DNA of 64,000 nt from Zingiber officinale (taxonomy: Eukaryota; Streptophyta; Magnoliopsida; Zingiberales; Zingiberaceae): contig NC_055996.1 of the NCBI RefSeq assembly GCF_018446385.1, positions 125,957,750-126,021,749 on the forward strand, read 5' to 3'. A program made the translations under genes and the position numbers. A model generated the notes under the pieces. That model saw only the letters and a program-made list of their open reading frames with translations, was not told the DNA's origin and did no database searches. Within the stretch, counting starts at the first letter, position 1. Every line of letters starts with the position of its first letter. Below, piece after piece: positions 46,247 to 56,776 of this stretch.

Positions 46247-48916
46247 TGTTGGTTGCTACTCGGAAAACCTAGAGGTTCCACTGTACAAAAATTTTGTACA
46301 AAGGTCTGAACCTTTTCTTAGCTACCATGTGTTCTTTTAAATTAAATTTTGGATCGCCTACGGAACTTAACACGTTTGATCCAAAACTTAATCTATTCGT
46401 TCTTTTAGGTTTTGACTTGGGTCTCCTGCGGAACTTAACACGTTCGACCCAAATCACCTTAAGTTATTAATTCCATTAAATATTAATTTCCATAATTGGT
46501 TCCCAGTACTGACGTGGCGAGGCACATGACCTTCTTGGATATGGGAGCAACCACCACCGACTAGACAAAACCTTTAATGGAAAGCTAATATTTAATTTCC
46601 TAAAATAACTTTAGGTTAACCGAAAAGAATAATCAAATCACAAGGGAAAAGAAAAAACAAAAGAACACAACATCGAAAAACATATTCGAAATACTAGAAT
46701 CGCATGCCTCTTGTTTTTGGTATTATTTCCAAAAATAACTAGTATGATGCGGAAAGAAAAATTACTAGTTATACCTTTTAGAAAGACCTCTTGATCTTCT
46801 ACCGTATTCCTCTTCTAACCTCGGACGTTGTGTGGGCAACGATCTTCCGAGATGAGAACCACCAAGCACCTTCTTCTTCCTTGCAAATTTCGGCCATCAA
46901 AACTTCTTCTAGGATGAAGAGGTTCGGCCACCACCACCATGCTCCAAGGGATGCTAGAAAAGAGGCTTCTTTTCTCTCCTTCTTAGATCCAGCCACCAAA
47001 GCTATCTCCACCATGAGAAAGTTTTGGCCACACAAAGGAGAGGAGAGAAAACAAAGGGCCGGTCACACCCAAGGAAGAAAAGAGGGAGAAAAATAGAATA
47101 GAGTCGTTAGCCTTGAAGCCTCCTCTACCCCCTCTTTTATAATCCTTGATCTTGGCAAATAAGGAAATTTTAATAAAAACTTCCTTAATTCTTTTGCCAT
47201 TGAAAAGGAAAATTTATTTAATTAAAAATAAAATTCTTTCTCAATTTTATTTGGCCGGCCACAACAATAAACTTCCAAGCAAATAAAATTTTAAACACCA
47301 ATTAAAACTTCCTTATTTGCTTCCGGAAATTTATAAAATTTCTCTAATAATTTTATCCCTTCATGATTGGTTTATAAAAAGGAAATTCAATAAATTAAAA
47401 TCTTTCTTTTAACATGTGGATAAAAAGAAAGTTATCTCTAAAAATTAAAATCTCTTTTAATCTACAAATAAGGAAAGATATCAAATCTTTTCTTAATCTT
47501 TTGTAGAAACTTATAAAAGAGAATATTTAATTTTAAACTCTCTTTTAAATCATGAACATGGTTAAAAAGGAAAGTTTTCTTAAAATTTAAAATCCTCCTT
47601 TAAACAACAAATAAGGAAAGATTTCAAATTTTAAACTCTCTTTTAAACATGTAGATAATTTTACAAATAAGGAAAGTTTTTACCAAAAAATTAAAACCAT
47701 CCTTTTAAACTACAAATAAGGAAAGAGATTAATCTCTTCTCTTAATCTTTTGTAGAAAGTTATAAAAGGAAATTTTTAATTTTTAAACTCTCTTTTAAAA
47801 TCATAATATCCACATAAGAAATAATTTTAATAAAAATCCTTTTTAATATTCTAGTGGCCGGCCACCTAAGCTTGGGACCCAAGCTTTGGCCGGCCACCTA
47901 CATGGCTCCTTGGTCTTGGCCGCCCTAGCTTGGGTTCCAAGCTAGCTTGGCCGGCCCCATTGGATGGGTAAGAAGGTGGGTATGCGGTGGGTATAAATCT
48001 CTATATACTAGAGGCTACGATAGGGACCGAGAGGAGGAATTGGTTTTGGTCTCCCGATGAAAATAAGCATCCCGTGTTCGCCCCGAACACACAACTTAAT
48101 TTCATCAATAATAATTCATTCCACTAAAGAACTATTATTGAACTACCACACCAATCCCAAATTACATTTTGGGCTCCTTCTTATTATGAGTGTGTTAGTC
48201 TCCCTGTGTTTAAGATAACAAATGTTCACTAATTAAGTAAGTTACTGACAACTCACTTAATTAATATCTAGCTCCAAGAGTAGTACCACTCAACTTCATC
48301 ATCATGTCGGACTAAGTCCACCTGCAGGGTTTAACATGACAATCCTTATGAGCTCCTCTTGGGGACATTCTCAACCTAGATTACTAGGACACAGTTTCCT
48401 TCTATAATCAACAATACACACTATAAGTGATATCATTTCCCAACTTATCGGGCTTATTGATTCATCGAACTAAATCTCACCCATTGATATATTAAAGAAA
48501 TAAATATCAAATATATGTGCTTGTTATTATATTAGGATTAAGAGCACACACTTCCATAATAACTGAGGTCTTTGTTCCTTCATAAAGTCAGTATAAAAGG
48601 AACGACCTCAAATGGTCCTACTCAATACACTCTAAGTGTACTAGTGTAATTATATAGTTAAGATAAACTAATACCTAATTACACTACGACCTTCCAATGG
48701 TTTGTTCCTTTCCATTATGGTCGTGAGCTACTGTTTATAATTTATAAGGTACTGATAACATGATCCTCTGTGTGTGACACCACCCACCATGTTATCTACA
48801 ATATAAATTAATTGAACAACTACATTTATCATAAATGTAGACATTTGACCAATGTGATTCTTATTTCTAAATAAATGTTTATACCAAAAGCTAGGCTTTT
48901 AGTATACACTCTAACA
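46247..48916 (-). mobile_element. 3' LTR of element B
   Basis: 2670 bp, TGTTAG...CAACA when read on the minus strand. Directly before it (48917-48930, minus) is the polypurine tract AAGTGGGAGAT. It differs from the 5' LTR by scattered substitutions and a few small indels (for example an extra CCTTCTTCT in one copy near 46980/61605). It carries the AGCTTGGGTCCCAAGCT palindromes near 47860-47950. Confidence 0.95.
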
Positions 48917-49179
48917 ATCTCCCACTTATACTAAAAGACTATATCTGCTGCCATACATCTGATTCCCATGCCTTTCAAAAAGCTCTTGCCTTAAGGACCT
49001 TAGGTTATCATCTGATGCAATCTAGGCGGCAACAACTTCTCCTCGTTATACAATTTCTCGTATTGGGTAGTACTTGCGCTCTATTGTGTTTACTTGCCTT
49101 ATAGACTCATGGTTTCTTCGAGTTTGTTACTGCACCATTATTATTACAATAAATTGTAATAATCTTTGGACAAACTAGA

Positions 49180-50310
49180 AATCATATCTAAGTCTATCTT
49201 TAGGTAATTAAGTCATTCAGCTTTTATGGCTACCTTAGAGGCTTGCCATATACTCAGCTTCTATGGTGGAGTCCAGAAAAACACCTATGCTTATCACTCT
49301 TCCATAGTTATGACTTTTCCTCCTAAAGTAAACACAAAAATCCCGAGGTCGACTTATTATTGTCCCTATCCGATTGGAAGTCAAAATCCGAGTAACCCAC
49401 AGGGACCAAATTAACTGCCTTGTAAGCTAGTATATAATCTCTAGCGCCTCTAAGGTACTTTAATATATGCTTTACTGCAGTCCAATGTCCTTGTTTAGGG
49501 TTACTTTGATATATGCTAACTATGCCCTTGGCAAAACAGATTTCTGATCTCGTGCATAGCATACATTAGGTTGTCTAACTGCCGAAGCATAAAGAACTGC
49601 CTACATGTCCTCAATCTCCTTTGATGTCATCGGAGACATCTCTTTAGATAAAGACATTCCATGCTTAAAAGGTAAGAAACCTTTCGAGGAGTTTTGCATG
49701 CTTAAAACGAGCAAGGATTTTTCGATGTATCAAGCTTGGGATAAGTAAAATATATTTTTTCTTTCGATCCCTTATTACTTTGATCTCAAAAATATATACA
49801 TTCTCCCAAGTCCTTTATATCGAATTATTTGGACAACCATACCCTTACTTCTGACAATATTTTGATATTGTTTCCAACTACCAAAAATGTTATCTACGTA
49901 TAGTACAAGAAATACCACCACGTTTCCATCACACCTTTTGTATATACAAGACTTATCCGTTTACTCAATAAATCCATAGGTCTGGATTACTTTGATAAAC
50001 CGGATGTTCCAAGACCTTGAAGCTTTGCCTCAGTCCATAGACTGATTGAGCTTGCACACAAGATGCTCTTAGCCCTTTGCAATGAACCCTTCTGGTTGCT
50101 TTATATGGATTCTTTCATCAAGACTTCCATTAAGGAATGCTGTCTTGACATCCACTTGCCAAATAGATAAAAGAATCCGGATAGACTTAAGCATGGCTAC
50201 CAATGAAAAAGTTTCCTTTTTCATCAAGCCTTTCTTTGAAAGTTACTACCTTCCTTTCTATCCCTCTTTTCCTATTATAGGCTTTTACACCATTTGGTGG
50301 TTCTACAAGC
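49180..50310 (-). pseudogene. Element B reverse transcriptase and RNase H, decayed
   Basis: These enzymes copy element RNA into DNA. The minus strand shows WQVDVKTAFLNGSLDE at about 50160-50090, the start of the Copia reverse transcriptase, then FLVLYVDNI near 49910 (the catalytic YVDD has become YVDN), then the C-terminal block MLCTRSEICFAKGIVSIYQS with AVKHILKYLRG (49562-49430). RNase H follows with SDFDFQSDRDN and KSTSGF, and DSTIEAEYMA near 49255. Frames shift and stops occur between the blocks. Confidence 0.85.
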
Positions 50311-51029
50311 TTCCAGATTTTATTAGAATACATATATTCTAATTCTGTTATTCATTACTCTTTGCCAAGATGTTGCATCTTTATCTTAGAGTGTTTCGTC
50401 ATATGTCCGGAGATCAGGTTCATGTCCTCCAGGGATCGAGTCCAAAAACTCTCCCAAAACATGAATCTTTTTAGGTTGCCTAACAACCCTCCCACTACGA
50501 CAAGGCACTTTCTGCAATTGTGTATCATTTGTGATACGTGTTGCAGTTTCCTTGTGGTATCTCATCTTGTACAGTTGGTACTATATTAGACATGCCTTTT
50601 ATTATTTCCTTAAGAACAAATTTTCTTATGGGCACATGGTTTATTACATAGTCCTTTTCTAAAAATCGGTCATTGATGCTAACAATGACCTTCTGATTTT
50701 AAAACTATAAACCTATTTTCATTTTACTAGGATAACCCACAAACAAGTGAATTCCTGTCCAACTTATCATTGTCTCTCTTCTGCATATGTGCTGGACTAC
50801 CCGAATCCGAATATGCTTCGAAATAGGCTTACGCCTATTCAGCAATTCTATATGAGTAGAGAGTGTTGGTGCAACATCCCTCAGGTCAAGGTTGACCTGG
50901 TTGACCAAGCTTGAGTCTTGGTTTGAGTTTCGATGTTTGACAATGCAAGGTTGATTGAAGAAGAGTCAAGTAGGTCAAGGATGACCGGATACTTGACTGG
51001 GAAGTCCTAACTGGTATGTTAGGTAGGAG

Positions 51030-51560
51030 GAAAATCCTGGTGAGTGAAGCCAGGTGAAAGACCTAGTGAGTGAAGCTAGGCAATTGGGAAGTCCTAGTGA
51101 GTGAAGCTAGGCAGGAGAAAAATCCTGGTGAGTGAAGCCAGGTGAAAGACCTAGTGAGTGAAGCTAGGCAATTGGGAAGTCCTAGTGAGTGAAGCTAGGC
51201 AGGAGAAAAATCCTGGTGAGTGAAGCTAGGTGAAAGACCTAGTGAGTGAAGCTAGGCAATTGGTAAAGTCCTGGTGAGTGAAGCCAGGCAAGAGAAATCC
51301 AGATGGGTCAAGGTTGACCAGACATCTGGTGAGAGTCCAAGTAGGTCAAAGGGATTGACCGGATACTTGGCACGAGAAAGAAAAGTCCAAGTAGGTCAAA
51401 GGGATTGACCGGATACTTGGCACGAGAAAGAAAAGTCCAAGTAGGTCTTAGGGAGTGACCGGATACTTGGCAAGAAGAGAAAAGTCCAAGTGGGTCAAAG
51501 GGATTGACCAGACACTTGGTGAGAGAGTCCTAGCTGGTCAAGGGTGACCGGTTGCTAGGT
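51030..51560. repeat. Hairpin-module array in LTR C
   Basis: Type 1 modules: five-base stems CCTGG/CCAGG or CCTAG/CTAGG around the constant loop TGAGTGAAG, about eight copies. Type 2 modules: a constant inner stem GGTCA/TGACC with a short loop, a three-base GGA or AGA bulge, and an outer stem that differs between modules but always pairs: CCAGATG/CATCTGG, CCAAGTA/TACTTGG, CCAAGTG/CACTTGG, CCTAGC/GCTAGG. The same array recurs in the 3' LTR at 56943-57475. Confidence 0.9.
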
Positions 51561-51639
51561 CTTATGTACCAACAAGTCATGGTTGACTAGATGTTGGTTT
51601 AGGGGGCTTTGGGTTTGGTTTTGGGCAAAAACCAAGGTT

Positions 51640-51950
51640 TAGATTGATCCGTGGATTGATCCAGCAGGTTTGGATCGATCTGTGGATCGATCCAGCAGAT
51701 CTGGATCGATCCACCGATCGATCCGGTGAGTCCCCGCGAACAGAACCCCTTTGGATCGATCCGTGGATCGATCCAGAGGTCCCAATCGATCAGTGGATCG
51801 ATTGGGACGCTGCTGCTTCGCGTGATAAGCGCTGGATCGATCCGTGGATCGATCCAGATGTTTTTCCAGAGCATAGAGGCGCTCTGGATCGATCCGTGGA
51901 TCGATCCAAAGCCTCCCCGATCGATTGGGAGCATTCCAATCGATCGGGAT
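51640..51950. repeat. GGATCGATCC palindrome cluster in LTR C
   Basis: Pairs of the perfect palindrome GGATCGATCC separated by two or so bases (GGATCGATCCGTGGATCGATCC is split here as GGATCGATCC, GT, GGATCGATCC-like halves) recur about eight times, plus CAATCGATTGG-type variants. Similar clusters lie in the internal region at 55690-55900 and in the 3' LTR at 57550-57890. Confidence 0.9.
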
Positions 51951-52450
51951 TCGACCGTTAGCATCGATTTAAGCCGCAGGCGTTCATTTCCTTCGGCATC
52001 TCTTCACCGATTCAACTCAGATCTTCACCAGCTCCTCCACAGCTCTCTCCAAGCTCGAGATCACCAGTTCTTGAAGGATCTTGGAAGTTCTCCAAGTCAA
52101 GAGGCGGATCTATTGCAAGAGGAAGAAGTTAGGGTTAAGGTTTTTATTGCATATCTTGTAAGCTTTTGCTTATCTTGTATTTCCCTTTCTTCTTCTTGTA
52201 TTGAGAGGGTTGTAGGGCTTCTCCGCCTTTGGTAGTTACCATAAAGGAGTGTTATTCATAGTGGAGGGTGTGTGTGCTAGTGTGGATCATTGGATTAGTC
52301 ACCTCTTGTGAGGTGGATACTAAGTAAACCAACCGTGTTAGCGTTGTGTGATTGTTTCTTTGTATTTCCACTGCACATCTTTGAAGCAACGAAGCACGAC
52401 GAGCTATTCACCCCCCCCCCCCCCTCTAGCTACTTTTCGGTCCTAACAAG

Positions 52451-52462
52451 TGGTATCAGAGC
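52451..52462 (+). other. Primer-binding site of element C (tRNA-Met)
   Basis: TGGTATCAGAGC, two bases after the 5' LTR, is complementary to the 3' end of plant initiator tRNA-Met, the normal Copia primer. Confidence 0.92.
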
Positions 52463-52582
52463 GAGGCCGCTCTTCACCGGAATCATTGCCGGAAGGGTCA
52501 AGCATAACAAGAAAAGCTAGAGGGTGAAGAAGTTGAAGCAAATTCATCAAAAGTCAAAGAATTCAAGAAGCTCAACTTCAAG

Positions 52583-53767
52583 ATGCAATTCCAAGATGGA
52601 CTTGGATTTGACACAAGGGTGGCTCCACCATACACTTCCACGAGCTTCGATTCTTGGAAATCAAGAATCGAAAATTTTCTTATGATGGAGATAGAGCAAT
52701 GGTTTGCTCTGATGGAAGGATTTGAAGCGCCAACAAACTCCAAGGGCAAGCTTCTCAAGAAAAGCAAATGGAGCTCGGAGCAAGTCCAAAGGTGCGAGGC
52801 AAATGACAAAGTGACCAAGCTTTTGGTCAATTTATTGCCAAGCACCATCCTTTGCAAAATTGGAGAATTTGAAGATGCAAAGGAACTATGGAGCAAATTG
52901 GCCAAGCTTCATGAAGAGATCCCCTCCACTGTACAAGATCATGAAGAATCCGGAGAGGGTGACTCTTTGGAGCAAGATCAAGAGGAGGACTCCAAGGTTG
53001 AGAGATGCTCAACCTCCGAAGAAGAAGAAATCCAAGAAGTTTCATCCTCGAGGGAATGCAACGAAGGGAACAAGGAGGGAGCATACTCCTTGTTTCATAT
53101 TCAAGATGATGAAGCCTCCACCTCTAGGATTGAGGGGGAGCAATCCTTGGTGACGCCGGATCAAGAAGAAGGAGAAGCTTCTACATCCGGGTCAAGAGAC
53201 GAAGAGGAGGAAGAAGATTCTACCTCCACAAGTCAAGAAAAATCAAATGGAGGAGAATCAAGGTCCGATCAAGAGGAAGCTTCAACCTCCGGATCCAAAG
53301 GAAAAGATGCCACCCCTACAAGCGAAGGTATAAATATTTCAATTAATAATAAAAATCATATTATATGCTTTGAATGTAGGGAACATGGGCACTACAAGAG
53401 CAAGTGCCCTAAATTGGCCAAAAAGAAGGGCCAAGTGGCACAAAAGGACAAGGTGAAGCCCAAAGAGACCATCCCCAACACAAAGAAGAGCAAGGAGCAT
53501 ATTATATGCTTCTCTTGCAATCAAAAGGGGCATTACCGAAGTCAATGCCCCAAGGGGAAGAAGGTGGTCAAGGCTCAAGGAGGCACTAGTCAAGGGGGAG
53601 CCTCCAAGGTAAAGAAGAAGGTATCTTTTATTGAGCCTACCTCTTTACATTATGGTAAAAAGCATGATAGTTCTAACTTTTATCATTTTAATGCAATTTA
53701 CCATAAGAATAGAAAGCATGAGGGCTTTAAGGAAAAGCATGTGGCCCTACATGCCAAAACTATCTAA
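52583..53767 (+). CDS. Gag of element C with two zinc knuckles
   Basis: The 394-residue protein would form particles and bind element RNA. Residues 1-110 resemble the N-terminal part of plant Copia gag (FDSWKSRIENFLMMEIEQW, then LLVNLLPSTILCKIGEFEDA, KELWSKLAKLHE). The usual remaining 100 or so residues of the capsid region are absent. Residues 115-250 are replaced by a Glu/Ser/Thr-rich acidic stretch. Two CCHC knuckles follow: CFECREHGHYKSKC at residue 262 and CFSCNQKGHYRSQC at residue 309, each C-x2-C-x4-H-x4-C. A basic tail ends at a TAA. The start is the first ATG after the primer site in frame with the conserved N-terminus. No pol follows. Confidence 0.85.
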   Translation: MQFQDGLGFDTRVAPPYTSTSFDSWKSRIENFLMMEIEQWFALMEGFEAPTNSKGKLLKKSKWSSEQVQRCEANDKVTKLLVNLLPSTILCKIGEFEDAKELWSKLAKLHEEIPSTVQDHEESGEGDSLEQDQEEDSKVERCSTSEEEEIQEVSSSRECNEGNKEGAYSLFHIQDDEASTSRIEGEQSLVTPDQEEGEASTSGSRDEEEEEDSTSTSQEKSNGGESRSDQEEASTSGSKGKDATPTSEGINISINNKNHIICFECREHGHYKSKCPKLAKKKGQVAQKDKVKPKETIPNTKKSKEHIICFSCNQKGHYRSQCPKGKKVVKAQGGTSQGGASKVKKKVSFIEPTSLHYGKKHDSSNFYHFNAIYHKNRKHEGFKEKHVALHAKTI

Positions 53768-53794
53768 CCTAAGGTTAGGAAGGTAGATAGTCAC

Positions 53795-54361
53795 TTGGGC
53801 AAAAACACTAAGGATAATAGATACATGCCCAAGACCAAAAATGCTCATGGACCAAAACCTAAGGATTTAATGATAGAAAATCAAGTCTTGAGGTCAAGAC
53901 TTGATAAAATGGAAAAGACCCTAAAAAGGATGGAAAATATCCTAAAAGGGCAAAATGAGCAAAACCTAGGTCTAGGAGCACAAAGGTCATCCAACGGCCA
54001 TAGAGGTTTGGGATACAAACCAAAGGCTAAGAAGGATGTTCCCTCTTACCATAGAGTTCCATATAGTTATGGAACAAACCCTAGATCTAGTGGTCAAGTC
54101 AAGAATACTAGGGAAGTCATCCCTAAGAGTATTTTTGCAACCAAAGTGACTAAGACTTCTAAGAAGTCTAAGAAAGTCACTAACAAGGTCACAAGGGAGG
54201 CTATCCCTAGAGTTGACCTAGAAAATGTGACCAAGGCTTCTAAGAAGCCAAACAAGGTCACTAGGAAGGTATCTAGGGAAGTTATCCCTAGTGAATACCT
54301 AGAGCATCCAAGGAGCACCAATAGGTGTTGGGTTCCTAGGAGCATTTTCTCTACCCCATAA
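53795..54361 (+). CDS. In-frame continuation of element C gag region
   Basis: A 188-codon frame is in the same frame as gag, nine codons after its TAA stop. It has a likely coiled coil near its start (ENQVLRSRLDKMEKTLKRM), then a Lys/Ser/Thr-rich region with duplicated VTKTSKKSKKVT and VTKASKKPNKVT motifs and a final CWVPRSIFSTP. In related Copia elements a similar stretch links gag to protease, as I recall. Here the protein stops before any protease. It could be expressed only by stop-codon readthrough, reinitiation or not at all. Confidence 0.5.
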   Translation: MGKNTKDNRYMPKTKNAHGPKPKDLMIENQVLRSRLDKMEKTLKRMENILKGQNEQNLGLGAQRSSNGHRGLGYKPKAKKDVPSYHRVPYSYGTNPRSSGQVKNTREVIPKSIFATKVTKTSKKSKKVTNKVTREAIPRVDLENVTKASKKPNKVTRKVSREVIPSEYLEHPRSTNRCWVPRSIFSTP

Positions 54362-56776
54362 ATGGGTTAGAGAGTGTCAACTCTAAGTGAAAGGGTAGTT
54401 AACCCAATCATGAAGAAATTGACACTTAAGGAGCATTTTCAAGGTTTTTGTTAACCTTTGAAAATGAAATTGAATTATTATTTACTCCTTGAAAGAGTAA
54501 AATGTGCCTAATGGTGAAAAATTGATTTTATCTTAAAATGACATAAATTGGGAAAACCTAGAGAAATACCAAGTTGGGATTTTGGTATTCTCTTAGAAAT
54601 TTAAGGCAATCCGGGCCTTGATTTATGTAATTATTCTTGAGGAAAAATGGAATATGCCAACATTTGAGGATATGCTTAATTTTTAAGTGGCATAAACAAA
54701 TCAAGAGAAATAGAAATGTCAATTCAGGTTTTGACATTTCTTTGAAGCATTTAGGGCAATCTAGGTTTAACTTTTTAAGTTAAAACAAGTGATATATTTT
54801 GGGTTAGCTAAGTGGTTAAGGATACTTAGATAGGTAATCTAGGTATATTTTACTTATGCTAAACCTTGCCATGATTGTTTGCCCATTATATGCCATGACA
54901 TCATGTTTTATTTGTGCATTCATGACTTATTATGAAAAGCTCAAAAATACCATGTCATGACATACATACATCATGTAGTTATAGTAAATTTTCTTCTGAA
55001 AATTATTTCTTTTTGATGTATGCCATAACATTATCATGCATTAAATTTAATTCCTTGTAATTAATGACAAATGGCATTTAACAACACTTATTAACAAGTG
55101 ACATCCTCGGTGGATGTCTAATATCTCTAAAATGCCTAGACAGATATGCATGATCCCTAAAATAGGGCAAAACCAAAATCTCACATCTCACAAGGACTAT
55201 AAGGTGACTTGTACGTGTTTTTAGTGTACATTAGATACAAGTGAGATGTTAGGAAGATGAACAAAACTCAAGATGTTGATTTAGTGCGTTCTTTTGAGTT
55301 TTAGGTTCATTAAAACACATAGTTATATGTTTTACCATCATTGGGAAAGCTAATGTACAAGTCATGTGCATTATGCCCAAGGAACATGATGGGATATTAG
55401 TTTTGAAAATATTTTTAAAATGTTTTTGGAAAACCTTGGTGAAGGCTATCTTTTGATAGTAATCACCATTGAATAGTTAGACACAAACTTGAAGAAAACA
55501 CTAAACTTTTTGCAAGTTTTCAAGTTTGTGTCAATCTTTGAAAATATGATGTATTTTCATAGAAAGCTATTTTTCCATGATTAAGTATGCCCTAAATAAT
55601 GTCTACACGAAATTTCATGATTTTTGGATTTTTGTAGAATTTTCTAGGGGTTTCTGAAGTTGACTGAAATGGAATTTCAGCAACTATCAGAGCTCCGATC
55701 GATCCATGGATCGATTGGAGTGCCCGAATCGATCCGTGGATTGATTTAGAAGGCAAGTCTCCCGCGAGCAGAAGCTCGCTGGATCGATCAGCCGATCGAT
55801 CCAGGTAGTCTGAATCGATCAGCCGATCGATCCAGGTAGTCTGAATCGATCAGTGGATCGATTCAGAAAGGTTCAATCGATTGGAACCCAACTCCAATCG
55901 ATTCAAGGTGCTGATTTTAGCTAGGAAAGCCTGATTTCAGCATTTTGAACCTGTTTTAGTCTACGTAACCATTCCAAACCCCTCAATACACATTTGTGTA
56001 CATAAAAAGGGTGTTTTCGTGTTGAAAACAAGGATAGATTGGTTAAGGAAGGCTAAGTTGAAGTTTAGGTTGAGGTTTGTTTCAAATTTTGAACATTTGA
56101 ACCTCAAAACTTCTAAATTTGGGTTTCCTAAAGGTTTAGGGATTCCAAGTCATTGTTGGTGCAATGACAGAAGTTACCACCATGTCTTTAGGGGGAGGGA
56201 CTCTTTAAAGACATGAAAAATTATTTTTCATGAACCTTGGAAGGTGGTTAACCTTCTTTAAAGAAAATGCTCATGGATGAGCTTTTGAACTTGAAATTGG
56301 GAGTGGATATCCTCATTATTTCAAGTGGGAACTCAAGTGGTTAGAAAATGCTCAAGGTTGGGTATTTGTCTACATTGAGGGAGAAGTTAAGGATAAATGA
56401 AGGGTATGGGACCTTCATTATCGTGTTGATCACAACGAGTGATGTTGTGAACAATGATGAGCAACTCTTCAGGGGGAGAGTCGTCAACAAATGGATTTGC
56501 TGATGTGTAACCAAAATTGGGGCATGGGTTGATGTGTGCCCAAAGATGGGTTGATGTGTGTCAATAGGGGGAGAATGAAAGGACCTGTGAATGAGTGTAT
56601 GTTAGGCTTTCGTTACCTAGAGGGAGTGTGCCCTCTTAGGGGGAGAATGAAGGGCTTAACTTATGTATTCATTACCTAGTGGCATGAAGAAGGTTTAGGC
56701 TATGGGATTAGCCTAACTTACATGTGGTATTGTAAGTGATAGTGTTGGTATTGTCAAACATCAAAAAGGGGGAGAT
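54362..56776 (+). other. Non-coding internal region of element C with repeated polypurine tracts
   Basis: No protein motif was found in any frame. The segment contains a GATCGATCC-type palindrome cluster (55690-55900) and several polypurine-like words near its end: AGGGGGAGGGA (56188), AGGGGGAGAG (56470), AGGGGGAGAATGA (56570 and 56638) and finally AAAAGGGGGAGAT (56764-56776), which primes plus-strand synthesis at the LTR border. Repeated tracts of this sort are a feature I associate with Sirevirus-type Copia elements. Confidence 0.6.

Larger units (their letters stand above)
50864..52448 (+). mobile_element. 5' LTR of element C
   Basis: 1585 bp, TGTTGGTGCAAC to GGTCCTAACA. In order: a hairpin at 50965-50997, an array of CCTRG-TGAGTGAAG-CYAGG hairpins (51030-51295), larger hairpins with a GGTCA/TGACC core (51299-51560), GGATCGATCC palindromes (51650-51950), then a leader-like region with GGATCATTGGATTAGTCA, and a run of about 16 C before the end. 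The open frames over the palindrome cluster encode repeated IDPWIDP-like peptides on every frame and are artefacts of the repeat. Confidence 0.95.

Noticed and set aside
46791-47096. 101-codon frame with a His-rich stretch, recurring at 61412-61726 and antisense
   Set aside because: Present in every copy of LTR B and disrupted by small indels between copies; no start context or family motif.
51599-52235. Long open frames on both strands encoding IDPWIDP/DRSTDRS-type repeats (also at 57468-58179)
   Set aside because: They arise because the GGATCGATCC palindromes lack stop codons in all frames. They overlap each other on both strands and lie within LTRs, with no gene features.
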